DNA of 64,000 nucleotides, taken from Citrobacter arsenatis. GTDB taxonomy: Bacteria > Pseudomonadota > Gammaproteobacteria > Enterobacterales > Enterobacteriaceae. The notes beneath the pieces are model-generated. The model made no database searches. It had not been told where the DNA came from and saw nothing but the letters and a program-made list of their open reading frames with translations. Positions 33,833 through 42,369 of the stretch are shown piece after piece. Made by a program: the position numbers and the translations under genes. Location of the stretch: positions 4,340,001 through 4,404,000 of the forward strand of contig NZ_CP037864.1 of assembly GCF_004353845.1 (NCBI RefSeq), given 5' to 3'. Each line of letters starts with the position of its first letter. Position 1 is the first letter of the stretch.

Positions 33833-34961
33833 GCTTCCGCCGCTCAGTCTTTATATTCACATCCCGTGGTGCGTACAGAAATGTCCGTACTGCGACTTCA
33901 ACTCGCATGCGCTAAAAGGCGAAGTCCCTCATGACGACTATGTTCAGCATCTGCTGAGCGATCTGGACTCTGAGGTAGCCCACGCCCAGGGACGTGAAGT
34001 AAAGACGATTTTTATCGGTGGTGGTACGCCGAGCCTGCTTTCTGGCCCGGCAATGCAAACGCTGCTCGACGGCGTGCGCACACGGCTGAATCTGGCCGCA
34101 GATGCAGAAATCACGATGGAGGCGAATCCCGGAACGGTGGAAGCCGATCGCTTTGTTGATTATCAACGCGCTGGCGTAAACCGTATTTCGATTGGCGTAC
34201 AGAGCTTTAGCGCCACCAAACTCGAGCGTCTGGGACGTATTCACGGGCCGGAAGAAGCTAAACGAGCGGCAAATCTGGCGAGCGGTCTGGGGCTACGCAG
34301 CTTTAACCTCGACCTGATGCATGGTTTACCGGATCAGACGCTGGAAGAGGCGCTGGGCGATTTACAGCAGGCCATTGCGCTCAACCCGCCGCATCTTTCC
34401 TGGTATCAGTTGACCATCGAACCCAATACGCTGTTTGGTTCCCGACCGCCGGTTTTACCGGACGATGACGCGCTGTGGGATATTTTTGAGCAAGGCCACC
34501 AGCTACTGACCGCCGCGGGGTATCAACAATACGAAACCTCAGCTTACGCCAGGTCGGGTTATCAGTGTCAGCACAACCTTAACTACTGGCGTTTTGGTGA
34601 CTATCTCGGCATTGGCTGTGGCGCGCATGGCAAAATCACTTTCCCGGACGGGCGCATCCTGCGCACCACCAAAACGCGGCATCCGCGTGGATACATGCAA
34701 GGGCGTTATCTCGAAAGTCAGCGTGATGTCGCCGAAGCCGATAAGCCGTTCGAATTCTTTATGAACCGTTTCCGGCTGCTGGAAGCCGCGCCTCGCGCGG
34801 AGTTCACGCAATATACCGGGCTTACCGAAGACGTGATTCGTCGACAGATCGATGAGGCTATCGCCCAAGGCTATCTGAGTGAATGCGATGAATACTGGCA
34901 GATTACCCAACACGGTAAGTTGTTTTTGAATTCGCTGCTGGAGCTGTTTCTGGCGGAATAA
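33825..34961 (+). CDS. hemW: Radical SAM heme chaperone HemW
   Basis: This 378-aa protein is related to HemN but acts as a heme chaperone in the cytoplasm. The radical SAM cluster motif CVQKCPYC has cysteines at 16, 20 and 23, followed by the GGGTPS SAM motif. The HNLNYW motif and the HemW C-terminal domain are present. The ATG at 33825 gives MVKLPPLSLY and lies within the end of rdgB. Confidence 0.96.
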   Translation: MVKLPPLSLYIHIPWCVQKCPYCDFNSHALKGEVPHDDYVQHLLSDLDSEVAHAQGREVKTIFIGGGTPSLLSGPAMQTLLDGVRTRLNLAADAEITMEANPGTVEADRFVDYQRAGVNRISIGVQSFSATKLERLGRIHGPEEAKRAANLASGLGLRSFNLDLMHGLPDQTLEEALGDLQQAIALNPPHLSWYQLTIEPNTLFGSRPPVLPDDDALWDIFEQGHQLLTAAGYQQYETSAYARSGYQCQHNLNYWRFGDYLGIGCGAHGKITFPDGRILRTTKTRHPRGYMQGRYLESQRDVAEADKPFEFFMNRFRLLEAAPRAEFTQYTGLTEDVIRRQIDEAIAQGYLSECDEYWQITQHGKLFLNSLLELFLAE

Positions 34962-34982
34962 TACGGTAACGATGTAGTGAAC

Positions 34983-35059
34983 GTAGGCCTGATAAGCGTA
35001 GCGCCATCAGGCAATTTGCCGGATGGCGGCTGCGCCTTATCCGGCCTACAACAGGCCGG
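34983..35059. repeat. REP pair between hemW and ansB
   Basis: A variant REP unit GTAGGCCTGATAAGCG is paired with GCCGGATGGCGGC between converging genes. Confidence 0.87.
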
Positions 35060-35079
35060 GACGCAGCCACCTTCATCGA

Positions 35080-36126
35080 TTAATACTGATTAAACATTTC
35101 CTGGATCTGCTTAGGATCCTTGGTTTGGGTCAGCGCAAGCTGTAGCAGAACACGCGCTTTTTGCGGGTTCAGAGAGCCTGAAGCCACAAATCCATATTTT
35201 GCATCATCAACTTCTGCATCCTGCGTGGTGGCGCCCGTTGGTACACGAGATGAACGCACCACAACGGTACCTTTGTGTGCGGCGGTTGCCAGCGTATCGA
35301 AAATGGTTTTATACAGGTTACCGTTACCTACTCCCGCACTGACGATCCCGGCGTAACCCGCGTCCACCAGCGCTTTTGCCGGCAGTTCGGAGGCGTTAGC
35401 GTAGTTGTAAACAATCCCAACTTTCGGCAGCTCGGTCAGCTTAGACACATCGAACGGAGTAGACGTGGTGTGCTTACGCGCAGGGGTACGCTGGTAGTCG
35501 ATTTTACCGTTATGGATATAACCCAGCGGGCCATAGTTAACAGATTTGAAGGTAGCCACATCGGTTGTGTTGGTTTTGGTCACGTCACGACCATCCATCA
35601 CGGTGTCGTTCATCACCACCAGCACACCGCGGTTGGCAGAGGCTTTATCTGCGGCGGTTACCACTGCGTTATACAGGTTGAACGGGCCATCAGCGCTCAT
35701 CCCCGTAGACGGACGCATTGCGCCGACCAGCACTACCGGCTTGTTGCACTTAACGGTCAGGTCGAGGAAATAGGCGGTTTCTTCCATGGTATCCGTACCA
35801 TGAGTTACCACGAAGCCGTCGGTTTTATCACACTCGGTATTAATCTTTTTCGCCAGCGTTAACCAGACTTCGTCGTTCATATCCTGGGAGCCGATGTTCA
35901 CCACCTGCTCACCTTTTACAACAGCGATATCTTTCAACTGAGGTACGGCATCAACCAGATTTTCTACGCCAACCTTGCCTGCCGTGTAGTTAGATTTTGT
36001 CGCGGAATCACCGCCGCCGGCAATGGTCCCGCCAGTTGCTAAAATAGTAATGTTTGGCAGTGCAAGCGCCGCGCCGCTGAAACCCATAACCAGTGCGGCA
36101 AGTGCCGTTCTCTTGAAAAACTCCAT
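35080..36126 (-). CDS. ansB: Periplasmic L-asparaginase II
   Basis: This high-affinity asparaginase is exported to the periplasm. It has 348 aa with a 22-residue signal peptide ending ALA before LPNITIL. The catalytic threonines lie in ILATGGTIAGGG and HGTDTMEETAYF. The two cysteines of the known disulfide are in NTECDKT and TVKCNKP. In E. coli it is induced without oxygen by FNR and CRP. I could not place these sites with confidence in the 188 bp upstream. Confidence 0.97.
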   Translation of the reverse strand: MEFFKRTALAALVMGFSGAALALPNITILATGGTIAGGGDSATKSNYTAGKVGVENLVDAVPQLKDIAVVKGEQVVNIGSQDMNDEVWLTLAKKINTECDKTDGFVVTHGTDTMEETAYFLDLTVKCNKPVVLVGAMRPSTGMSADGPFNLYNAVVTAADKASANRGVLVVMNDTVMDGRDVTKTNTTDVATFKSVNYGPLGYIHNGKIDYQRTPARKHTTSTPFDVSKLTELPKVGIVYNYANASELPAKALVDAGYAGIVSAGVGNGNLYKTIFDTLATAAHKGTVVVRSSRVPTGATTQDAEVDDAKYGFVASGSLNPQKARVLLQLALTQTKDPKQIQEMFNQY

Positions 36127-36263
36127 GTTATTTCTCCAGTTACTTGAATTTGCAGCATTATGTCTATCTTACAGATGAATAATGTGACGCCATCCAATTA
36201 ACCAGATTTATATCTCCAGCAAATTGTTATTCTTAGAGATGGATATCAAAAAAACAGAAAAGT

Positions 36264-36299
36264 ACAAAATAAAACGGCACAGAATGTTTCTGTGCCGTT
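36264..36299 (-). terminator. Terminator of yggN
   Basis: The perfect 12-bp stem AACGGCACAGAA/TTCTGTGCCGTT with a 3-base loop (36273-36299) is followed on the minus strand by TTATTTT. It lies 15 bp after the yggN stop. Confidence 0.85.
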
Positions 36300-36314
36300 A
36301 AAAAGAGGTGAAGA

Positions 36315-37034
36315 TTATTTCAGTGTGCTAACCAGCGTTTTACGATCGTTTTCCAGCGTCACGACGCGGGCGCAAACATCTTTACCAAACTGCTGGAAGT
36401 CTTGTTCCTGATTCTTCCATTCATTCTGAATTGAGGTCTGCAAACCACCGAGGCTTCCGAGTACGCCCTGCAGCGGATTACCACCGCCTTTGAGCACGGC
36501 TTTCGCCCCCATCTCGTTGATGCTGTCCTGCAAAATACCGCCCATCGCCTGATTCACCAGTTGTTGTCCGTCCGCGCGGACCTGATCAATCGCCTTATAA
36601 TGGAAGGTGAGACCGTCAGTACGATGTTCAATGATACGGTTCATCTGCGCTTTCAATTGCGCATCAAGCTTGGTTAAGCGGCCACGCATGTTGCTGCTTT
36701 CGCCTACTTCTTTGGCGATGATTTTGTCCAGCGCCACGCGACCTTTCTCCACGCGCGCTCTGGCACCTTCGTCAATCCACGGCAGGCTGCTACGCAACGC
36801 CGCCTGATAATCTTTAGCCTGCTCACGCTGCGCAGCGTTCAGGTTGTACTGCTTACCGTTAAAGGTGACATCACCGGCCTGGGTAATAACCAGGTCGCCG
36901 TTCTCACCCTTCACCTGCACCGTTTGTGGGCTCAAAATCACATCGTCACGCGGGGTGACGCTGCACTTGTAATCGGCATGTGCGGCCATCGCCGTGAACG
37001 TTAGGACTGCCGCCAGCAGCGTTTTGCGCATCAT
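36315..37034 (-). CDS. yggN: Exported DUF2884 family protein YggN
   Basis: This 239-aa protein has a clear signal peptide (MMRKTLLAAVLTFTAMAAHA) followed by DYKCSV, so it is likely periplasmic. It belongs to DUF2884, with no known function. The mature part is rich in charged helices. It lies 49 bp after yggL on the same strand. Confidence 0.92.
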   Translation of the reverse strand: MMRKTLLAAVLTFTAMAAHADYKCSVTPRDDVILSPQTVQVKGENGDLVITQAGDVTFNGKQYNLNAAQREQAKDYQAALRSSLPWIDEGARARVEKGRVALDKIIAKEVGESSNMRGRLTKLDAQLKAQMNRIIEHRTDGLTFHYKAIDQVRADGQQLVNQAMGGILQDSINEMGAKAVLKGGGNPLQGVLGSLGGLQTSIQNEWKNQEQDFQQFGKDVCARVVTLENDRKTLVSTLK

Positions 37035-37083
37035 ATCTTTCCCTCAATACAAATCGGGCCGGCATTTGCCGACCCTGTGCTAC

Positions 37084-37410
37084 TTAGTCCCACCAAATAT
37101 CGAAAAGTTCGCTGGTACGCACTTCTTCGAGTTTGTGCTCTTCCAGCCACTTACGCACGATTGCCTGATGTTCTTCGGTGCACTTGCCGATTTCCTGCAG
37201 ACAGATCAGACCCTCCCAGGCGAGATAGCCGCTGCCGTCAAAGGCCAGTTTATTCGGTTCGATAACCTCATTGATGAAATCATCAACGATTTGATCGACC
37301 TGCTCTCCAGATGTACCTTCCGGGAAACGCCATGCAACCGAAAATCCTATTTCCTGGAATTCGTCGATGTGCATTTTTTTACGCAGACGACGGCTACGGT
37401 TCTTTGCCAT
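37084..37410 (-). CDS. yggL: YggL family protein (DUF469)
   Basis: This 108-aa protein begins MAKNRSRRLRKKMHIDEF, a basic N-terminus, and continues into an acidic DUF469 domain with GSGYLAWEGLIC. E. coli YggL has been linked to ribosome assembly on the 50S subunit. The ATG at 37410 overlaps the last base of the trmB stop (TAATG), so it is chosen over an in-frame codon at 37440. Confidence 0.94.
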   Translation of the reverse strand: MAKNRSRRLRKKMHIDEFQEIGFSVAWRFPEGTSGEQVDQIVDDFINEVIEPNKLAFDGSGYLAWEGLICLQEIGKCTEEHQAIVRKWLEEHKLEEVRTSELFDIWWD

Positions 37411-38129
37411 TATTTCACCCTCTCGAACATTAAGTCCCATACGCCGTGGCCAAGACGATGACCACGTTGTTCAAATTTGGTTACCGGGCGCGATTGTGGG
37501 CGCGGTACATAATCGTTACTCTCTGACTGGTTTTTATACCCGTCAATTGAGGACATCACTTCCAGCATGTGCTCCGCGTAGGCTTCCCAGTCGGTTGCCA
37601 TGTGGAACACACCGCCCAGCTTCAGCTTGCTTAAGATATGCTCAGCAAACGGTACCTGAACGATACGGCGTTTATTATGACGTGCTTTGTGCCACGGGTC
37701 AGGGAAAAACAGCTGAACCATAGATAAAGAATTGTCAGGAATCATTTTATGCAGGACTTCAACGGCATCATGGCACATGACGCGCAGGTTCTCGACGCCC
37801 TCTTCATGGGCTGAAGCCAGACACGCGCCAACGCCTGGCGAGTGTACCTCAATGCCGAGGAAATTCTGCTCCGGGCACGCTTTCGCCATCGCCACCAGCG
37901 AAGCCCCCATACCAAAACCGATTTCCAGCGTGACTGGCGCCTCACGACCAAACAGTTCTGCAAAATCCACAGGCTCTTCGCTGAACTCAACGCCCATCAC
38001 CGGCCAGTAATTTTCCAGCGCGTGTTCCTGCCCTTTCGTCAATCGCCCCTGGCGACGAACAAAACTACGAATCCGGCGCAGCGGGCGGCCGTTTTCATCA
38101 AATTCCGGTGAAATGACGTCGTTCTTCAT
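37410..38129 (-). CDS. trmB: tRNA (guanine-N7-)-methyltransferase TrmB
   Basis: This class I SAM methyltransferase makes m7G46 in tRNA. It has 239 aa with the SAM motif EIGFGMGASLV and the family motif LFFPDPWHKARHNKRR. The N-terminal RIRSFVRRQGRLT is basic and probably touches tRNA. It is divergent from mutY, with 160 bp between the starts, and is coupled to yggL. Confidence 0.96.
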   Translation of the reverse strand: MKNDVISPEFDENGRPLRRIRSFVRRQGRLTKGQEHALENYWPVMGVEFSEEPVDFAELFGREAPVTLEIGFGMGASLVAMAKACPEQNFLGIEVHSPGVGACLASAHEEGVENLRVMCHDAVEVLHKMIPDNSLSMVQLFFPDPWHKARHNKRRIVQVPFAEHILSKLKLGGVFHMATDWEAYAEHMLEVMSSIDGYKNQSESNDYVPRPQSRPVTKFEQRGHRLGHGVWDLMFERVK

Positions 38130-38289
38130 AAAAGTTTAGTCTGCTGTGTTTGAGTTCTGAAAACGGGCATTATCCAAAGTTAGTTGCCGGATGCAAGTAA
38201 AGGAAGAAAGTGGGCAGCGGAAAGTTCCGGTTTACACCCCGTTGCCGCTGTGCTGCAATCTTGCCCCCGGCAATAATGAAACGGTAATC

Positions 38290-39342
38290 ATGCAAGCGTC
38301 TCAATTCTCGGCTCAGGTTTTGAGCTGGTACGACAAATACGGGCGGAAAACGCTGCCCTGGCAAATTGACAAGACGCCTTACAAAGTATGGCTCTCTGAG
38401 GTGATGCTGCAACAAACTCAGGTTGCCACCGTCATCCCTTATTTTGAGCGCTTTATGGCGCGCTTCCCAACGGTAACGGATTTAGCCCATGCACCGCTGG
38501 ATGAAGTTCTGCATTTATGGACCGGATTAGGCTATTACGCCCGGGCGCGAAATCTGCATAAAGCCGCGCAGCAGGTAGTGACGCTGCATGGCGGCACCTT
38601 CCCGCAAACCTTTGATGAAGTAGCAGCCTTGCCTGGCGTCGGACGTTCAACCGCTGGCGCGATCCTTTCTCTCTCTCTGGGTCAGCATTTTCCGATTCTC
38701 GACGGTAACGTTAAACGTGTGCTGGCTCGCTGTTATGCTGTAAGCGGCTGGCCGGGTAAAAAAGAGGTTGAAAAGAAACTGTGGGAGTTGAGCGAGCAGG
38801 TTACGCCTGCCCACGGGGTTGAGCGGTTTAATCAGGCGATGATGGATTTAGGCGCTATGGTCTGTACGCGCTCAAAACCTAAATGCTCCCTGTGTCCGTT
38901 GGAAAATGGCTGTGTGGCGAGCGCCAATGCAAGCTGGGCGCTGTATCCGGGTAAAAAACCGAAACAGACGTTACCGGAACGGACGGGCTATTTTTTACTG
39001 ATGCAACATGATGATGAGGTGCTGCTCGCGCAGCGTCCCCCCAGCGGCTTATGGGGGGGGTTATACTGTTTTCCGCAGTTTGACGATGAAGATGGGCTAC
39101 GCAACTGGCTGGCGCAACGACAAATTAACGCAGATAATCTGACCCAGCTTAATGCGTTTCGCCATACCTTTAGCCATTTCCACTTAGATATTGTGCCTAT
39201 GTGGCTTCCCGTGTCCTCATTCAGCTCATGCATGGATGAAGGCAACGCGCTCTGGTATAACTTAGCGCAACCGCCGTCGGTCGGGCTGGCGGCCCCCGTG
39301 GAGCGTTTGTTACAGCAATTACGTGCCGGTACACACGTTTAA
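38290..39342 (+). CDS. mutY: Adenine DNA glycosylase MutY
   Basis: This base-excision enzyme removes adenine paired with 8-oxoguanine. It has 350 aa from the ATG at 38290. It carries the helix-hairpin-helix LPGVGRSTAGAI, the catalytic glutamate in SEVMLQQTQV and aspartate in ILDGNVKRV. The 4Fe-4S loop CTRSKPKCSLCPLENGC and the C-terminal MutT-like domain that senses 8-oxoG are also present. An earlier frame from 38191 has no support. It starts the mutY-yggX-mltC run. Confidence 0.97.
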   Translation: MQASQFSAQVLSWYDKYGRKTLPWQIDKTPYKVWLSEVMLQQTQVATVIPYFERFMARFPTVTDLAHAPLDEVLHLWTGLGYYARARNLHKAAQQVVTLHGGTFPQTFDEVAALPGVGRSTAGAILSLSLGQHFPILDGNVKRVLARCYAVSGWPGKKEVEKKLWELSEQVTPAHGVERFNQAMMDLGAMVCTRSKPKCSLCPLENGCVASANASWALYPGKKPKQTLPERTGYFLLMQHDDEVLLAQRPPSGLWGGLYCFPQFDDEDGLRNWLAQRQINADNLTQLNAFRHTFSHFHLDIVPMWLPVSSFSSCMDEGNALWYNLAQPPSVGLAAPVERLLQQLRAGTHV

Positions 39343-39369
39343 CGTATCGGACGATAGAGAGGATTTTTT

Positions 39370-39639
39370 ATGAGCAGAACGATTTTTTGCACTTTCCTGC
39401 AACGCGAAGCAGAAGGCCAGGATTTTCAGCTGTACCCAGGCGAACTGGGAAAACGCATCTACAACGAGATTTCTAAAGAAGCATGGGCACAATGGCAGCA
39501 TAAACAGACCATGCTGATTAACGAGAAAAAACTCAATATGATGAACGTCGAACACCGTAAGTTGCTGGAGCAGGAGATGATTAACTTCCTGTTTGAAGGT
39601 AAGGACGTGCATATTGAAGGCTATACGCCAGAGTCATAA
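39370..39639 (+). CDS. yggX: Iron-trafficking protein YggX
   Basis: This 89-aa protein helps protect iron-sulfur clusters from oxidation and takes part in iron traffic. The start MSRTIFCTFLQREAEGQD holds the single conserved cysteine. It ends GYTPES, two residues shorter than I recall for E. coli. It lies 27 bp after mutY, which itself has an iron-sulfur cluster. Confidence 0.95.
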   Translation: MSRTIFCTFLQREAEGQDFQLYPGELGKRIYNEISKEAWAQWQHKQTMLINEKKLNMMNVEHRKLLEQEMINFLFEGKDVHIEGYTPES

Positions 39640-39647
39640 GAACCGTT

Positions 39648-39678
39648 GCCGGATGGCGCTGCGCTTATCCGGCCTACG
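39648..39678. repeat. Single REP unit between yggX and mltC
   Basis: One palindromic REP, GCCGGATGGCGCTGCGCTTA to CCGGCCTACG, lies in the 89-bp spacer within the operon. Confidence 0.85.
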
Positions 39679-39728
39679 ATTTAATCTGGTCCATGCAAAT
39701 AACAAACACAACACGCACTCCCGGAATG

Positions 39729-40811
39729 ATGAAAAAATTTCTCGCGCTTGCCGTTATTGCGCCGTTGCTCATCTCCTGTTCCAGTTCGACCAAAAAAGGC
39801 GATTCCTATAACGAAGCCTGGGTCAAGGATACCAACGGTTTTGATATTCTGATGGGGCAATTTGCCCATAACATTGAGAATCTGTGGGGATTTAAGGAAG
39901 TGCTGATTGCGGGTCCGAAGGACTACGTCAAGTATACCGATCAGTACCAAACCCGCAGCCATATCAACTTTGATGACGGTACGATAACCGTCGAGACCAT
40001 TGCCGGGACAGATCCCGCCGGACACCTGCGTCGGGCGATTATCAAGACGTTGCTGATGGGCGACGATCCGGGTTCTATCGACCTCTATTCCGATGTCGAT
40101 GACATTAAGATTTCTAAAGAGCCGTTCCTGTACGGGCAGGTGGTCGATAATACCGGCCAGCCCATTCGTTGGGAGGGACGCGCCACCAACTTTGCCAACT
40201 ACCTGCTGCAAACACGGCTAAAAAGCCGCAGCAATGGCCTGCGTATCATCTACAGCGTGACGATTAACCTGGTGCCGAACCACCTTGATAAGCGTGCGCA
40301 TAAATACGTCGGCATGGTACGTCAGGCTTCACGTAAGTATGGTGTCGACGAGTCGCTGATTCTGGCTATCATGCAAACTGAATCCTCATTTAACCCGTAT
40401 GCGGTTAGCCATGCCGATGCGCTGGGACTGATGCAGGTGGTGCAACACAGTGCCGGGAAAGATGTGTTCCGCTCACAGGGGCGCTCAGGCACGCCGAGCC
40501 GTAGCTTCCTGTTTGACCCGGCCAGCAACATTGATACCGGTACTGCCTATCTGGCAATGCTCAACAATGTCTATTTAGGTGGTATCGATAATCCGACCTC
40601 ACGTCGCTATGCGGTAATCACCGCGTACAACGGCGGCGCGGGCAGCGTGCTGCGCGTGTTCTCGAACGACAAAATTCAGGCCGCAAATATCATTAACAGC
40701 ATGTCCCCGGGTGATGTTTATCAAACGCTGACCACCCGACACCCATCTGCTGAATCACGCCGATATCTTTACAAGGTCAATTCCGCACAAAAATCATATC
40801 GACGCCGCTAA
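39729..40811 (+). CDS. mltC: Membrane-bound lytic transglycosylase C
   Basis: This outer-membrane lipoprotein cleaves peptidoglycan. The start at 39729 gives MKKFLALAVIAPLLISC with the lipobox cysteine at 17 and 360 aa in all. An ATG one codon upstream is also possible. A DUF3393 N-terminal region precedes the SLT domain, with the catalytic glutamate in IMQTESSFNPYAVS and the ITAYNGGAGSV motif. A GC-rich hairpin follows the stop near 40824-40846. Confidence 0.96.
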   Translation: MKKFLALAVIAPLLISCSSSTKKGDSYNEAWVKDTNGFDILMGQFAHNIENLWGFKEVLIAGPKDYVKYTDQYQTRSHINFDDGTITVETIAGTDPAGHLRRAIIKTLLMGDDPGSIDLYSDVDDIKISKEPFLYGQVVDNTGQPIRWEGRATNFANYLLQTRLKSRSNGLRIIYSVTINLVPNHLDKRAHKYVGMVRQASRKYGVDESLILAIMQTESSFNPYAVSHADALGLMQVVQHSAGKDVFRSQGRSGTPSRSFLFDPASNIDTGTAYLAMLNNVYLGGIDNPTSRRYAVITAYNGGAGSVLRVFSNDKIQAANIINSMSPGDVYQTLTTRHPSAESRRYLYKVNSAQKSYRRR

Positions 40812-41021
40812 TGTATCCCTCATCAGCCCTCTAAAACGGGGGGCTGAAGAGTCAAAAATGTTAACTCCATCACTCTTTTGCTTTGCAATCAGAAATTGTT
40901 TGCAAATATTTGTCACAGGTAACAAAAAAAGAGTGCCTCTCGTTGATAGAATCACATCATATAGCCACGGCAAATGTGCCTTTTAAAACATTCATCCGCA
41001 TTACGGTGTGAGGAAATTAAC

Positions 41022-42278
41022 ATGAATCTTAAGCTGCAGCTGAAAGTTCTCTCGTTTCTGCAGTTCTGCTTATGGGGTAGTTGGCTCACTACCCTCGGCT
41101 CCTATATGTTTGTCACCCTTAAATTCGATGGTGCATCCATTGGCGCGGTGTATAGCTCGCTGGGGATCGCCGCCGTGTTTATGCCTACGCTGTTAGGGAT
41201 TGTGGCTGACAAATGGATCAGTGCGAAATGGGTTTACACTATTTGCCACTTGGTCGGGGCAGCAACGCTGTTCGCCGCAGCCGAAGTCACCACGCCAGGC
41301 GCCATGTTCTTTGTGATCTTGCTTAACTCGCTGGCCTATATGCCAACGTTGGGGTTAATCAACACCATCTCTTACTATCGCCTGCAGTCCGCCGGGATGG
41401 ATATTGTTACGGACTTCCCGCCAATCCGTATCTGGGGCACCATCGGTTTTATTATGGCGATGTGGGCCGTAAGCTTCTCCGGCTTTGAACTGAGCCATAT
41501 GCAGCTGTATATCGGAGCGACGCTGTCCGTGGTGCTGGCGCTGTTTACCCTGACGCTGCCGCATATTCCGGTCGCAAACCAGCAGAAAAACCAGAGCTGG
41601 ACGTCTATGCTCGGCCTGGACGCCTTCGCGCTGTTTAAAAACAAGCGTATGGCGATTTTCTTCATCTTCTCGATGATGCTGGGCGCAGAGCTGCAAATTA
41701 CCAATATGTTCGGTAATACCTTCCTGCACAGCTTCGATAACAACCCGCTGTTCTCCGGCAGCTTCATCGTTGAACACGCGTCGGTGATGATGTCGATTTC
41801 GCAGATTTCCGAGACCCTGTTTATTCTGACCATTCCATTCTTCTTAAGCCGTTATGGTATTAAGAACGTGATGCTTATCAGTATCGTGGCGTGGATGCTG
41901 CGCTTCGGCTTGTTTGCCTACGGCGATCCAACGCCGTTCGGTACCGTGCTGCTGGTTCTGTCGATGATTGTTTACGGCTGCGCCTTCGACTTCTTCAACA
42001 TCTCTGGCTCCGTATTCGTAGAGAAAGAAGTCCGCCCTGAAATCCGCGCCAGCGCACAGGGTATGTTCCTGATGATGACCAACGGCTTTGGTTGTATTCT
42101 GGGCGGTCTGGTGAGCGGTAAAGTCGTTGAACATTATACGCTGAACGGTATTACCGACTGGCAGACCGTATGGCTGATCTTCGCTGGCTACTCACTGGTT
42201 CTGGCTTTTGCCTTCGTTGCGCTGTTTAAATACAAACACGTACGCGTTCCGGCAGGTACTCAGACAATCGCGCACTAA
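41022..42278 (+). CDS. nupG: Nucleoside:H+ symporter NupG
   Basis: This inner-membrane importer of purine and pyrimidine nucleosides is the reference member of the NHS family of the major facilitator superfamily. It has 418 aa from the ATG at 41022, which has AGGAAA upstream. Twelve hydrophobic segments are visible, starting LSFLQFCLWGSWLTTLGSYM. In E. coli it is controlled by CRP, CytR and DeoR. The 210-bp AT-rich upstream region contains TTTGTCACA-type half sites, but I cannot fix the operators. Confidence 0.96.
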   Translation: MNLKLQLKVLSFLQFCLWGSWLTTLGSYMFVTLKFDGASIGAVYSSLGIAAVFMPTLLGIVADKWISAKWVYTICHLVGAATLFAAAEVTTPGAMFFVILLNSLAYMPTLGLINTISYYRLQSAGMDIVTDFPPIRIWGTIGFIMAMWAVSFSGFELSHMQLYIGATLSVVLALFTLTLPHIPVANQQKNQSWTSMLGLDAFALFKNKRMAIFFIFSMMLGAELQITNMFGNTFLHSFDNNPLFSGSFIVEHASVMMSISQISETLFILTIPFFLSRYGIKNVMLISIVAWMLRFGLFAYGDPTPFGTVLLVLSMIVYGCAFDFFNISGSVFVEKEVRPEIRASAQGMFLMMTNGFGCILGGLVSGKVVEHYTLNGITDWQTVWLIFAGYSLVLAFAFVALFKYKHVRVPAGTQTIAH

Positions 42279-42285
42279 TCTTGAT

Positions 42286-42367
42286 GCCGGATGGCGACGC
42301 CTCAGCGTCTTATCCGGCCTACAATGTTTCAATTACCAGGCCGGATAAGCGTTTAGCGCTATCCGGC
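42286..42367. repeat. REP pair between nupG and speC
   Basis: Inverted REP units with GCCGGATGGCGACG and GGCCGGATAAGCG separate converging genes. The right unit lies 3 bp from the speC stop. Confidence 0.88.
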
Positions 42368-42369
42368 TT

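Noticed and set aside
36127..36314. FNR and CRP sites expected upstream of ansB
   Set aside because: I found no sequence close enough to TTGAT-N4-ATCAA or the CRP palindrome to report.
8074..42367. Repeated short palindromes considered as a CRISPR array
   Set aside because: They are scattered REP/BIME units between genes, in inverted pairs, with no regular spacers and no cas genes.
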